A program made the translations under genes and the position numbers. Below are positions 26,060-36,482 of a DNA stretch of 64,000 nucleotides, piece after piece (positions within the stretch are counted from its first letter, which is position 1; each line of letters starts with the position of its first letter). Below the pieces are notes generated by a model. That model was not told the origin of the DNA. It did not search any database and worked only from the letters and a program-made list of their open reading frames with translations. Source of the stretch: Rufibacter sediminis (GTDB taxonomy: Bacteria; Bacteroidota; Bacteroidia; Cytophagales; Hymenobacteraceae); the NCBI RefSeq assembly GCF_014269285.1, contig NZ_JACOAF010000001.1, forward strand, positions 1 through 64,000, written 5' to 3'.

Positions 26060-26269
26060 TGTGCTAATGGGTTAATGTGCTGAGGTGCTAATTAAATTAT
26101 GCGCAATTAGCTGTTGAATTGATAGGGTACGGCCTAACAGGAATTCCAGTTTTGGGCCTGTTTTCCAAAAACAGGCCCAAAGCAGCGGGAGAAATCTTCA
26201 AATCTCCACATCCCCAAATTTACCAATCAAAAAATTAGCACCTCAGCACATTAACCCATTAGCACATTA
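26057..26269. repeat. Nested inverted-repeat element with 37-bp perfect arms
   Basis: Arms 26057-26093 and 26233-26269 are exact reverse complements. Read on the right arm they are built of degenerate octamers (ATTAGCAC, CTCAGCAC, ATTAACCC, ATTAGCAC). At the centre is a palindrome of the common repeat family, and next to it TCTTCAAATCTCCACAT, related to repeats at 46.7 kb. The element fills the whole gap from the pyrE stop to six bases before the next start codon. Confidence 0.8.
26151..26181. repeat. Palindromic repeat at the centre of the nested element
   Basis: TTTGGGCCTGTTTT / AAAACAGGCCCAAA, perfect 14-bp arms with a three-base loop. Confidence 0.8.
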
Positions 26270-26274
26270 GATAC

Positions 26275-26772
26275 ATGAAAATCGGCTTGCTCTCAGACAC
26301 CCACAGTTATCTGGATGACCGCATTCTTGAACTTCTGAAAGGGTGTGATGAGATCTGGCACGCGGGGGATTTCGGGACGGCTGAGGTCTCGGAGCGATTG
26401 GCGCAGGTGGCTCCCATCCGGGGCGTGTACGGGAACATTGATGCCGCCGATGTACGCGCGCTGCACCCCAAGAACCTTCGGTTTACCTGCGAGGGGCTGG
26501 ACGTACTCATGACGCACATTGGCGGGTACCCGGGAAAGTACGCCCCCGAAGTGCGGACTCTTATCAAAGAAAATCCTCCTAAGCTGTTCATCTGCGGGCA
26601 TTCCCACATCCTCAAAGTGATGCAGGACCCCAAACACGGCAACCTCCTGCACCTTAACCCCGGCGCGGCCGGTCGGCACGGCTTTCACCAGATGCGGACC
26701 ATGATGCGCTTTGAAGTACTGGAGGGCAAAGTGCAGCACCTGCAGGCCATTGAGCTGGGGAAGCGGGCATAA
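26275..26772 (+). CDS. YfcE/MJ0936-type metallophosphoesterase
   Basis: A 165-residue calcineurin-like phosphoesterase. Metal-binding motifs in order: GLLSDTHSY (D-x-H), IWHAGDFG (GD), VYGNIDA (GN-D), LMTHIGGYPG, and FICGHSHILKV (GHSH). Family members hydrolyse simple phosphodiesters with two metal ions; the physiological substrate is unknown. The start codon lies six bases after the inverted-repeat element, which leaves little room for a promoter outside it, so transcription may come from pyrE or from the element. Confidence 0.94.
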   Translation: MKIGLLSDTHSYLDDRILELLKGCDEIWHAGDFGTAEVSERLAQVAPIRGVYGNIDAADVRALHPKNLRFTCEGLDVLMTHIGGYPGKYAPEVRTLIKENPPKLFICGHSHILKVMQDPKHGNLLHLNPGAAGRHGFHQMRTMMRFEVLEGKVQHLQAIELGKRA

Positions 26773-26774
26773 AA

Positions 26775-26802
26775 AAAGTGTAACCTTATGAGGTTACACT
26801 TT
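26775..26802 (+). terminator. Terminator after the phosphoesterase gene
   Basis: Perfect 12-bp stem AAAGTGTAACCT / AGGTTACACTTT with a four-base loop, immediately after the stop codon. Confidence 0.8.
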
Positions 26803-26873
26803 CAACTATCGAGTAGTGAGAGTAATCGCGTACAGTTTGCCGAAAGGCAGTAGGCGAACGAAATAACGCAGAA

Positions 26874-27053
26874 TTACTCAGCGGTAGCAACTTCCGCGCT
26901 AGCGGCTGGAGCAGAAGTGAAACGAGCTTTCAGCTCTTCAACATCCACGTTCTTGATCACTGGAGTAGACAACAATTGCTTGATAACGCGTTGTTTGTTG
27001 TTCTGTCTTGCTTTATTCTTACGGTCTTTTCTTTTTAATCTAGTAACTGCCAT
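26874..27053 (-). CDS. Small conserved basic protein (59 residues)
   Basis: ATG at 27053, stop TAA at 26876-26874. The N-terminal half is very basic ([20 protein letters not shown]) and is followed by [18 protein letters not shown] and an Ala/Glu-rich tail. The pattern of basic head plus PVIKNVDVE is one I recall as a small uncharacterised protein conserved across Bacteroidota. The basic head resembles small ribosomal or RNA-binding proteins. A CAAAAGTA (TACTTTTG on the minus strand) promoter element lies 25 bases upstream. Short genes like this are often missed. Confidence 0.75.
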   Translation of the reverse strand: MAVTRLKRKDRKNKARQNNKQRVIKQLLSTPVIKNVDVEELKARFTSAPAASAEVATAE

Positions 27054-27077
27054 CGGTCAATATTTAAAATTGAATCG

Positions 27078-27085
27078 CAAAAGTA
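27078..27085 (-). promoter_or_regulatory. Putative -7 element of the small basic protein gene
   Basis: TACTTTTG on the minus strand, exact TAnnTTTG match. A plus-strand TACTTTTA lies at 27092-27099 and could serve the threonine aldolase, forming a compact divergent promoter pair. Confidence 0.45.
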
Positions 27086-27129
27086 AGTTATTACTTTTAC
27101 ATTCTCAACAGTTCAGCCTAAAAAATCAC

Positions 27130-28158
27130 GTGATTCCTTTGATTGATCTCCGTAGCGATACCGTCACCAAACCTTCTCCGGCCATGTTGGAAGCCATGTT
27201 TCAGGCCCAGGTAGGAGATGATGTGTACAGTGAAGACCCCACCGTGAATGAGTTGCAGGCCTACGGGGCCAGTTTGTTTGGGATGGAGGCGGGTCTCTTC
27301 TGTCCTTCCGGCACCATGACCAATCAGATTGGCATTAAATTGCATACCCAGCCCCTTTCTGAGGTAATCTGCGACCGCACCAGCCACATCTATTTATATG
27401 AGGCCGGCGGCATCGCGTTCAACTCGGCGGCCTCGGTGAAACTGGTGGACGGAGTTCGCGGCAAGATCTCCCCAGAGCAGGTGGCGACCTCCATCAACCC
27501 AGACAACGTCCATTACCCGGTGAGCAGCCTGGTGTCGTTGGAAAACACTTGTAATAAAGGCGGCGGTGCTTATTACACGATTTCTGAAATAGCGGCTATT
27601 TCTGAGGTGTGCCGCCAGAACAGAATAGCCCTGCACTTAGACGGAGCCCGGGTGTTCAATGCGCTGGTGGCCTCCGGGGACGATGCCCGGGAATACGGCC
27701 GCTACTTCAATACCATCTCCGTTTGCCTGTCCAAAGGACTGGGCGCGCCGGTGGGCTCCCTCCTGCTGGGACCTAAACCCCTGATTGAACAAGCCAAGCG
27801 CGTGCGCAAGGTGCTGGGCGGCGGATGGCGTCAGGCGGGTTACCTCGCCGCCGCCGGACTTTACGCCCTCCAGAACAACATCCAGCGCCTGCAGGTAGAC
27901 CATGACCGGGCGAAGCAGTTGGGCAACGTGCTACAGCAAACCTCCTACGTGACCGAAGTAACGCCGGTAGACACCAACATCGTGATCTTCACCCTGGCTC
28001 CTGAGGTGAACATGAACGGATATCTGGCTTACCTGGAGGAGAAAGGCATTCTGGCTACTTCCTTCGGGCCGCAGATGATTCGGTTTGTCACCCACCTGGA
28101 TCTCAAAGAGGAAATGATGGCTACCGTAGAAGATGCGATTACCACTTTCACTTTATAG
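27130..28158 (+). CDS. ltaE: Low-specificity L-threonine aldolase
   Basis: 342 residues if translation begins at GTG 27130 ([20 protein letters not shown]). This fits the family N-terminus; the longer frame from 26917 would cross the small basic gene on the other strand and adds alien sequence. PLP enzyme of fold type [20 protein letters not shown], the phosphate-binding [18 protein letters not shown], and the PLP lysine in [13 protein letters not shown]. It cleaves threonine and allo-threonine to glycine and acetaldehyde. The gene stands alone and ends at a palindromic repeat. Confidence 0.93.
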   Translation: MIPLIDLRSDTVTKPSPAMLEAMFQAQVGDDVYSEDPTVNELQAYGASLFGMEAGLFCPSGTMTNQIGIKLHTQPLSEVICDRTSHIYLYEAGGIAFNSAASVKLVDGVRGKISPEQVATSINPDNVHYPVSSLVSLENTCNKGGGAYYTISEIAAISEVCRQNRIALHLDGARVFNALVASGDDAREYGRYFNTISVCLSKGLGAPVGSLLLGPKPLIEQAKRVRKVLGGGWRQAGYLAAAGLYALQNNIQRLQVDHDRAKQLGNVLQQTSYVTEVTPVDTNIVIFTLAPEVNMNGYLAYLEEKGILATSFGPQMIRFVTHLDLKEEMMATVEDAITTFTL

Positions 28159-28177
28159 AGTTTACGCTTTGTTTATT

Positions 28178-28228
28178 AGTCCATCGTTTAGGGCCTGTTT
28201 TGTGAAAACAGGCCCTAAACGATGGACT
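28178..28228 (+). repeat. Perfect palindromic repeat after threonine aldolase
   Basis: Perfect 24-bp arms (28178-28201 / 28205-28228) around GTG, core TAGGGCCTGTTTT; likely terminator for the aldolase gene. Confidence 0.85.
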
Positions 28229-28790
28229 TTCTTTTAAGAGGCTTTGGATAGTTCCAATAGCGCGTCATTGTGCTTCCGGTTGTGCGAAGCCTTAGTGCCA
28301 GCTTCCAAATCCGCGCGCACCGAAGCCAGTCTTAGTTCTGCCATGAAGCAATTCAGAACTAACAATCAGCCAAGAATATCTCTTATTTGATACCAGTTGA
28401 TCACCTCCAGCTGTTCTACTCATCAAAGCACACAAGAATCATCATGACAAGCAATTATACATTTAATCACAATGCTGCTTTTGTGCTGATTTCTCAAAAA
28501 TGGCCGTAAAACAACAGGTTCTTTTATTATGAATCGCCACCGATAAGGTAACCTTTCTCCCGCTCCTTCTTAAAGCCTTCTTCAGCAGCTAATCACCTTG
28601 TTTCAAGAAATCGAACTGAAAACCTGGGGCGAAGAATGCCGGCATTTACGTTTCTGGTGCCTTTTTCTAAAAGTGCCGCAAAAACAATAGCATGTTTTCT
28701 CTATTATTTATTGCTACTTTACTCCGGCAAGTACCTTTCCCGTGAAATTATTGGTTTAAACCGCTTAAACGCATCCGGCACCGGCTTCTA
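28229..28790. other. Gene-poor gap with decayed repeats
   Basis: Apart from one weak 36-codon frame on the minus strand, no coding signal is visible. Two decayed members of the palindrome family are present near 28486-28514 and 28650-28688, recognisable by the right half GCCGCAAAAAC or GGCCGTAAAAC. The end is upstream sequence of the retropepsin-like gene. Confidence 0.5.
28234..28344 (-). CDS. Doubtful 36-residue frame, possible gene remnant
   Basis: ATG at 28344, stop TAA at 28236-28234. The product begins MAELRLASVRADLEAGTKAS and is helical and charged. The sequence looks more like coding DNA than its surroundings, but the frame is very short and no family is recognised. It may be a fragment of a lost gene. 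Confidence 0.15.
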   Translation of the reverse strand: MAELRLASVRADLEAGTKASHNRKHNDALLELSKAS

Positions 28791-29825
28791 ATGTTGTTCC
28801 CCTTCCGTTTCAGTCTGTTGAGGTTTGCAGGTGTGTTCCTGCTGCTACTGGCCAGCCTTTGCGGGGAAGGGAAATCCCTGGAAAACCTGACATCGGGCCC
28901 GAAAAGGAAACTTCACCTCCCGAACATCGGAGCATCTCTTTCCTCCTTTTCCCTGAGCACCCTGTTTGCCGACAATGATTCGATGTCCTGCGTGATACCG
29001 TTCACCCGGGTGGGCAATTTGATTCTGATTCAGGCGCAGGCCGATACCACGCTGGGAAACTTCATTCTGGATACCGGGGCGCAGAGCCTGGTGCTCAACA
29101 TCACCTATTTCCGGGATTATCCTAAGATGAAGGATTCCAACGCCGAGCGAACCAGCGTAACCGGCTCTTCTCCCGTGGTGGTGCAAACCGTGGTAAAGAA
29201 ATTTATGCTGGGCACGCTCCCGTACACCCGCCTGAAAGCCGATCTGGTCAATCTGGGACACCTGGAAAACAGCAAAAAGGTGAAAATTCTGGGGCTGCTA
29301 GGCATGGAGCTGTTCCGGCAGTGCGAGATGATCATTGATTACGAACGAAGCCTGATTTACCTGCACCGCATTGGCAAGAAAGAGCGCGAGACCTACCGGA
29401 ACACCCAATTGCAGGACACCTCCGGGTACCACACCATCCCCTTCGACCTGAAAGACAACCGGATCATTCTCCACACCCAGATGGCGGGCAAGAAAATTGA
29501 CTTCATCATAGACTGCGGGGCCGAAAGCAACATTCTGGACAGCCGCCTGCCCAACAAGATCTTCGAAAACGTAGAGATTACCGGTCGGGTCATGCTCACG
29601 GGCACGGGAACGCGTAAAATAGAGGCCCTGCGGGGAGATTTGAAGAACATCCGGTTCGGGAGCCAGGACATCGCCTCGCTGCCCGTGCTCATCACCAGCC
29701 TGGAGAATACCTGTTTTTCGTACAACGGCTGCGTGAACGGAGTACTGGGCTTTGACGTCCTTTCAGTGAATAATAACAAAATTGGCTTTAATTTTGTGAA
29801 GCGCGAACTGTATACATGGAAATAA
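28791..29825 (+). CDS. Secreted retropepsin-like aspartic protease family protein
   Basis: A 344-residue protein with a signal peptide-like N-terminus (MLFPFRFSLLRFAGVFLLLL). Two retropepsin half-units follow: FILDTGAQSLVL with Asp 94 and FIIDCGAESNIL with Asp 241, each of D-T/C-G-A type with the hydrophobic strand before it. In pepsin-like logic two such lobes would form one active site in a single chain; here the second has Cys in place of Thr. Activity is not proven. The stop overlaps the start of the next gene by 10 bases, so the two are translationally linked. Confidence 0.85.
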   Translation: MLFPFRFSLLRFAGVFLLLLASLCGEGKSLENLTSGPKRKLHLPNIGASLSSFSLSTLFADNDSMSCVIPFTRVGNLILIQAQADTTLGNFILDTGAQSLVLNITYFRDYPKMKDSNAERTSVTGSSPVVVQTVVKKFMLGTLPYTRLKADLVNLGHLENSKKVKILGLLGMELFRQCEMIIDYERSLIYLHRIGKKERETYRNTQLQDTSGYHTIPFDLKDNRIILHTQMAGKKIDFIIDCGAESNILDSRLPNKIFENVEITGRVMLTGTGTRKIEALRGDLKNIRFGSQDIASLPVLITSLENTCFSYNGCVNGVLGFDVLSVNNNKIGFNFVKRELYTWK

Positions 29826-31294
29826 ACATCGTCTGGTCTTCCTGGCAACGGCTATTCCTGGCCTGCTGGTGCACTGTCATTTTGGTAGTGGCCCTGCAGC
29901 TGGCTTGCCATGCCCAGACTCCGGTAAAAAGGTACACCGTGAAAGACGGCAAGATGATGATTGAGCTGAGCAAAAAGATCAGGGCGGCTGAGCTGGACAC
30001 CTTTCTGGTGCAGTTCAACCTCACCGATGTGGGCTTCAAACAGTTCTTTCAGTCCAATTCTTCTGATTCGCTCCAGCAGCAGGGCTGGCAAATTGACCAA
30101 AGCCTAGCCGACAAAGTGGTGTTCAGCAAACCTTTGCAGGTGTTTGAGCACATCAAGAGCCCGGTGGAACGCATTGTGCTCACCGAGAAAGGTAAAGGCG
30201 GCACCGTTAACTTCGGGATGATCAACCGGGGCGTGGTCTTCGGCTACAACCGGTTCAGAAACAGAATGGCTTTCCCGGAGCAAGACTCCGTGGTGACCTT
30301 TTACCTGCGCAACAACGGGCAGGCCCGCAAGGTGTACCTGGCCGGCACCTTCAACAAATGGGTGCCCGATGCCCTACCCATGGCCAAAACCGATTCTGGC
30401 TGGATTGCCCTCGTGCCGCTGCAACCGGGCAAACACTGGTACAAGTTTTTGGTAGACGGCTCCTGGACCACCGACCCCGACAATCTGCTCAAGGAAAACG
30501 ATGGCCGCGGCAACACCAATTCGGTCTTCTTCAAAACCAACGCCATTTTCCGGCTCAGTGCGTACCAGAACGCCCGGCGGGTGTATTTGGCGGGTTCCTT
30601 CAACAACTGGGCAGAGCGCGATCTGGTGATGAACAAAACGGGCAAAGGCTGGGAACTACCCCTCTACCTGGCCGAAGGCACCCACATCTACAAATACATT
30701 GTAGACGGCGAATGGCACCACGAGCCGGGCAAAACTGAAACCGTGCCCGATGGCTACCAAGGCCTGAACTCCATGCTACGGATCGGCAAACCCTACCTTT
30801 TCAGATTAGAAGGCTACCCAGATGCCAAAGAGGTTTTCCTGGCCGGCAGTTTCAACACCTGGCGCGACTTTGAACTGGTGATGAAGAAAACCCCCACCGG
30901 CTGGGAGCTGCCCTACACCATTGGGCCGGGCAATTACGAGTACAAGTTCAAGGTAGACGGACGCTGGGTACTGGACCCCTCCAATCCGGTGAAAGTGGGC
31001 AACCGCGACGGAAACGGCAGCTCTTACCTGATTCTGGGCCCCAACCACACGTTCCGGCTGAAGAATCACGCCAAGGCGAAAGACGTGTTTCTGGCCGGCG
31101 ACTTCAACAACTGGGACCCTAACGCCCTGCGGATGAAACGAGAAGGCAACGACTGGGTCTTCAGCGTTCACCTGCCCGTGGGCAAGAACCGGTACAAATT
31201 CTACGTAGACGGCAACTGGATCATTGACCCGGGCAACAAACTCTGGGAGCAGAATGAATACGGCACCGGCAACTCCATCATCTGGGTGGAATAG
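29816..31294 (+). CDS. Exported protein with four CBM48/glycogen-binding-type E-set modules
   Basis: A 492-residue protein with an N-terminal hydrophobic signal (LFLACWCTVILVVALQLACHA; the cysteine before HAQ allows a lipoprotein reading), a unique domain of ~130 residues, then four modules of about 84 residues. Each module opens with a VYLAGxFNxW-type strand (at residues 173, 256, 340, 424), continues with Gly-Trp (GWIALVPL, GWELPLYL, GWELPYTI, DWVFSVHL) and closes with YKFxVDGxWxxDP. This is the isoamylase-N/AMPK glycogen-binding fold. No catalytic barrel follows, so it should bind an alpha-glucan or serve as a scaffold. It is coupled to the retropepsin-like gene by a 10-base overlap. Confidence 0.88.
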   Translation: MEINIVWSSWQRLFLACWCTVILVVALQLACHAQTPVKRYTVKDGKMMIELSKKIRAAELDTFLVQFNLTDVGFKQFFQSNSSDSLQQQGWQIDQSLADKVVFSKPLQVFEHIKSPVERIVLTEKGKGGTVNFGMINRGVVFGYNRFRNRMAFPEQDSVVTFYLRNNGQARKVYLAGTFNKWVPDALPMAKTDSGWIALVPLQPGKHWYKFLVDGSWTTDPDNLLKENDGRGNTNSVFFKTNAIFRLSAYQNARRVYLAGSFNNWAERDLVMNKTGKGWELPLYLAEGTHIYKYIVDGEWHHEPGKTETVPDGYQGLNSMLRIGKPYLFRLEGYPDAKEVFLAGSFNTWRDFELVMKKTPTGWELPYTIGPGNYEYKFKVDGRWVLDPSNPVKVGNRDGNGSSYLILGPNHTFRLKNHAKAKDVFLAGDFNNWDPNALRMKREGNDWVFSVHLPVGKNRYKFYVDGNWIIDPGNKLWEQNEYGTGNSIIWVE

Positions 31295-31315
31295 AACCTC
31301 CGCCGGTATCTTGCT

Positions 31316-31350
31316 GTTTTAGACCTGTTTTCTGGAAAAGAACCTCAAAA
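31316..31350. repeat. Intergenic palindromic repeat
   Basis: GTTTTAGACCTGTTTT then AAAAGAACCTCAAAA; partly decayed copy 21 bases after the stop. Confidence 0.55.
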
Positions 31351-31418
31351 GGCAGTTAGCACCCTATTTGACCTCGGTTCACCGGTAAAGGCAAACATTT
31401 TCCCGCCTGTTCCAATAA

Positions 31419-33080
<1,662 letters not shown>

Positions 33081-33095
33081 CCCTTCTTAACCCTT

Positions 33096-34919
33096 ATGGA
33101 TAAAAATTCAGCAATAGGCATGGGCCTGATTGCCATCCTTATACTGGTTTACAGTATTTTCTTTATGAAAGGGCCGGAGCAGAAGCCGGTCGCCAATGCA
33201 GCTAAAAACACCACCAGCAAGACGGCACCCGCCGCTCAGAACCTGGTGCAGGACTCCCTGGCCACGGCCGAGCGGGTTGCCAAGCTAGGCTCCTTCGGGG
33301 CGCTGGCCACCGGCCAGAACCAAGCGGTGACCCTGGAGAACAAGGTGCTTCGCGTTGCTTTGGGTAGCCAGGGTGGCAAGGTGGAAGAAGTGGAGCTGAA
33401 AAGCTACAAAACCTGGGACAAGAAGCCGTTGATTTTGTTTGACAAAGAAACAAGCCAGCAGGAATTCAGCTTCCAGACGAAAGATGGCCGCACCGTTCGC
33501 CTTTCTGACCTGTTTTTCCAACCATCGGCGGTTTCTAACCTGACCGTCAATGAGAAACCGGCCCAGTCCATCACCTTCACCGCCCAGGTAGCGCCAGGCC
33601 AGTTAATTGAGCAGGTGTACACCTTGCAGGAAGATTCCTACCAAGTGGGCTACCAGCTGAACTTCCGGGGCATGGAAGGCCTGATTGCGCAGCAACCCGT
33701 TCTCCTCACCTGGACCGATGAGTTGAAGCGTCTGGAGAAGGACATTAAGCAGAACCGCAGTCACTCCACCATCAACTACTACACCGCAGACGAGAGCTTT
33801 GACAATCTTTCGGCCAGCGCCACTGAAACCGAGTCTGAGAAATTGGAGGAGCCGGTGAAATGGGTTGCCAACAAGCAGAACTTCTTTACGGCGGCCATCA
33901 TCGCGCAGAATAACTTCGCCAATGCGGAGGTGACCACTGCCATGAACGAGGCCGATACCACGCAGGTAAAGACCCTCACCTCTAAACTGACTATTCCGGC
34001 GCAGGATGTGCTGGGTGGCAAAGCACATTTCACCTACTTCTTCGGCCCGAACGACTATGACGTGCTCAAGAACGTGACCGAAGGCTTTGACCGCAACCTG
34101 GAACTGGGCTGGGGCATCTTCTCCTGGGTGAACAAACTGCTGATCATCCCGGCGTTTGACTTCCTGGAAGACTTCGTGCCATCGTACGGCATCATCATCA
34201 TCTTGCTGGTACTCTACATCAAGTTGATTTTGAGCCCGCTGACTTACAAGTCATACATCTCCATGGCCAAGATGAAAGTTTTGAAGCCCGAGATTGACGC
34301 TATCAAAGAGAAAAACGATGGCGACATGCAGAAGACGCAGGCTGAGACCATGTCGCTCTACTCTAAAATGGGCGTGAACCCCATGAGTGGCTGTATTCCT
34401 ATGCTGCTGCAGATGCCTATCCTGTTCGCGATGTTCAACTTCTTCCCGAACTCTATTGAGCTACGCCAGGAGCCGTTCCTGTGGGCGCATGACCTGAGCA
34501 CGTATGATGTGTTTGCCATGCTGCCGTTCACCATTCCTTTCTATGGAAACCACGTGAGTATGTTCACCCTGCTCATGACGGCTTCTACCATTCTGTACAC
34601 CTGGTCTAACAACCAAGTGAGCACGGTGCAGGGTCCCATGAAGTTCTACTCCTACCTGATGCCGGTGATCTTCATGTTCGTTCTGAACAGTTTCCCGGCC
34701 GGTCTGAGCTTCTACTACTTCGTGTCTAACATTGTCACCTTCGGGCAGCAGGCCTTGATCAGACGCTTCGTAGACGATGCCAAGATCCGGAAGAACCTGG
34801 AGGAATACCAGGAGAAGAACAAAGGCAAAGAGCCCAAAGGAGGCTTCCAGAAACGTTTACAAGAAGCCATGAAAGTGGCCGCCGAACAGGAAGCCAAACG
34901 CAAGAAAGGCACCAAATAA
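33096..34919 (+). CDS. yidC: Membrane protein insertase YidC
   Basis: A 607-residue insertase with the gram-negative layout: N-terminal helix (residues ~5-23), a large periplasmic beta-sandwich domain (to ~350), then the five-helix core with LVLYIKLILSPLTYKSYISM, MGVNPMSGCIPMLLQMPILFAMF and FFPAG-like NSFPAGLSFYYFVSNI. The C-terminal tail is lysine-rich, as in YidC versions that bind ribosomes. It inserts membrane proteins alone or with SecYEG. A terminator follows 19 bases after the stop. Confidence 0.97.
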   Translation: MDKNSAIGMGLIAILILVYSIFFMKGPEQKPVANAAKNTTSKTAPAAQNLVQDSLATAERVAKLGSFGALATGQNQAVTLENKVLRVALGSQGGKVEEVELKSYKTWDKKPLILFDKETSQQEFSFQTKDGRTVRLSDLFFQPSAVSNLTVNEKPAQSITFTAQVAPGQLIEQVYTLQEDSYQVGYQLNFRGMEGLIAQQPVLLTWTDELKRLEKDIKQNRSHSTINYYTADESFDNLSASATETESEKLEEPVKWVANKQNFFTAAIIAQNNFANAEVTTAMNEADTTQVKTLTSKLTIPAQDVLGGKAHFTYFFGPNDYDVLKNVTEGFDRNLELGWGIFSWVNKLLIIPAFDFLEDFVPSYGIIIILLVLYIKLILSPLTYKSYISMAKMKVLKPEIDAIKEKNDGDMQKTQAETMSLYSKMGVNPMSGCIPMLLQMPILFAMFNFFPNSIELRQEPFLWAHDLSTYDVFAMLPFTIPFYGNHVSMFTLLMTASTILYTWSNNQVSTVQGPMKFYSYLMPVIFMFVLNSFPAGLSFYYFVSNIVTFGQQALIRRFVDDAKIRKNLEEYQEKNKGKEPKGGFQKRLQEAMKVAAEQEAKRKKGTK

Positions 34920-34937
34920 GATCAACCTCCCTTCAGT

Positions 34938-34964
34938 AAAAAGCCCGGCTAAGCCGGGCTTTTT
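34938..34964 (+). terminator. Terminator of the pyrG-yidC unit
   Basis: Perfect 13-bp stem AAAAAGCCCGGCT / AGCCGGGCTTTTT with a one-base loop, followed by TGTTTT. Confidence 0.9.
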
Positions 34965-35793
34965 TGTTTTACATTCTTCACCATCACGTTTCATAACATT
35001 CCTGTTTATAAACCATTTACACCAAAACAGATCCAAATCAGCTTTAACAAAACTCACCTCCCCGGCTCCTGCTTTCAAAACGTAAAAGTGCCCCTATTTG
35101 CTTTCGGTGAACCGATGAGAGAACCGGAAGAGTATGCTTAGGAAAGCGGAACAGTAAAGCATCTACAGGCCGTTCTTTCGCTGATTATGCCCGTTTCTCA
35201 AACCATTTGGCCCCAGGAACAATCTGGCTTGTTGATCTTCACCCCTGCCAATTAAAGGGGTATCCTGTCTGGCAGCAACTGGCTCCAACAGTTATGAGTT
35301 GACTAGCTTTTACCTGGCCTGGAACGTGTATTGGCGTTTTAGCGGTGTTTTCCTTGAAATGGCCTCAAATCAACTTCTGCCCGGGTGTATAGAGCTGCCA
35401 GAATGCCTTAAAACAAGCGTAGAAAAGAAGAAGTGCGCGTGACCTTAACAGATTCAAGTCAGCTAGAAATCCGGCTGGAAGTCACGCTTTCCCAAGGATT
35501 GTGCAATCAGCGTTTCAAGGCCCTTTTGGCTAAAAAGGCTTAAAACCGGGACAATTGTCACTTCAAGAATCCATCGCGGTGCAGCAGTTCTGAATAGAAG
35601 CTAAAAAGATAAAGATCAGGCTTCTACCTCCGTTTTCTTAAACCAGTCAACAAACCCGGATTTCCCCTTAAAATGGGGATAAATAACTCCAAAGTGTTAA
35701 TAAGTCGGGGTTAAAAGTCTCTCCAAATTACCTTATCTTTGTAAAAGCGTATGCTTGATCTTGTAGTTAATCGTCTACCTTGGCCTTACACAG
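34965..35793. other. Long gap (829 bases) without a supported gene
   Basis: No frame with coding character on either strand. Decayed copies of the palindrome family are visible at 35336-35370 (GTTTTAGCGGTGTTTT...GGCCTCAAAT) and near 35518-35546. The sequence may be a degenerated gene or repeat graveyard. The last 60 bases hold the promoter of the UPF0173 gene. Confidence 0.5.
35734..35741 (+). promoter_or_regulatory. Putative -7 element before the UPF0173 gene
   Basis: TATCTTTG, exact TAnnTTTG match, 52 bases before the ATG. It may drive the following gene and the par-dapB-lepB run. Confidence 0.45.
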
Positions 35794-36474
35794 ATGAAAA
35801 TCACCTATTACGGACAATCTTGCTTTCTCTTTGAAATGGGCGGTACTAAGGTACTGTTTGACCCGTTCATCACCCCCAATCCCTTAGCCTCAGAGATTGA
35901 CATTGATTCCATAGAATGCGATTACATCCTGCTCTCCCACGGGCACGCAGATCACGTGGCTGACGCTGAATACCTGCTCAAGAAAACCGGCGCCACGCTG
36001 GTGGCCATGTTTGAGATTGTGACGTGGTATCAGAAAAAGGGTGTTGAGAACGTTCACCCTATGAACACCGGCGGAAAGGTGCATCTGCCCTTCGGGACGG
36101 TGAAGATGGTGAACGCCATCCACTCCAGCTCGTTGCCAGACGGAACCTACGCCGGCACCGCCGCGGGGTTTGTGGTGGAGAGCGCGGAGCAGACGTTCTA
36201 CTTTGCCGGAGACACCGCCCTGCACATGGACATGAAACTGATTGGCGACCGCTTCAAGATTGACTTCGCGCTGTTGCCTATCGGGGACAATTTCACCATG
36301 GATGTGGAAGATGCGCTGGTCGCCGCCAATTACGTAAACACGAAGAAAATCATCGGGATGCATTATGACACCTTCCCGTACATAGAAATTGATCATGTGG
36401 AGGCCCTGGAACTTGCCCGGCGCCAGCAGAAGGAGTTGATATTGATGGAGATTGGTCAAACCATAGAACTGTAA
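35794..36474 (+). CDS. UPF0173 metal-dependent hydrolase (MBL fold)
   Basis: A 226-residue metallo-beta-lactamase-fold protein starting MKITYYGQSCFLFEMGG. The zinc motif is LLSHGHADHVAD; later ligands are in AIHSSSLPDG, YFAGDTALHMD and IIGMHYDTFPYIE. This matches the UPF0173/UlaG-like group, whose substrates are not established. It ends eight bases before parA, so it probably heads the operon. Confidence 0.92.
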   Translation: MKITYYGQSCFLFEMGGTKVLFDPFITPNPLASEIDIDSIECDYILLSHGHADHVADAEYLLKKTGATLVAMFEIVTWYQKKGVENVHPMNTGGKVHLPFGTVKMVNAIHSSSLPDGTYAGTAAGFVVESAEQTFYFAGDTALHMDMKLIGDRFKIDFALLPIGDNFTMDVEDALVAANYVNTKKIIGMHYDTFPYIEIDHVEALELARRQQKELILMEIGQTIEL

Positions 36475-36482
36475 CCTGAAGA

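Noticed and set aside
26917-27129. N-terminal extension of threonine aldolase
   Set aside because: Crosses the small basic gene on the other strand and its promoter, and adds residues foreign to the family.
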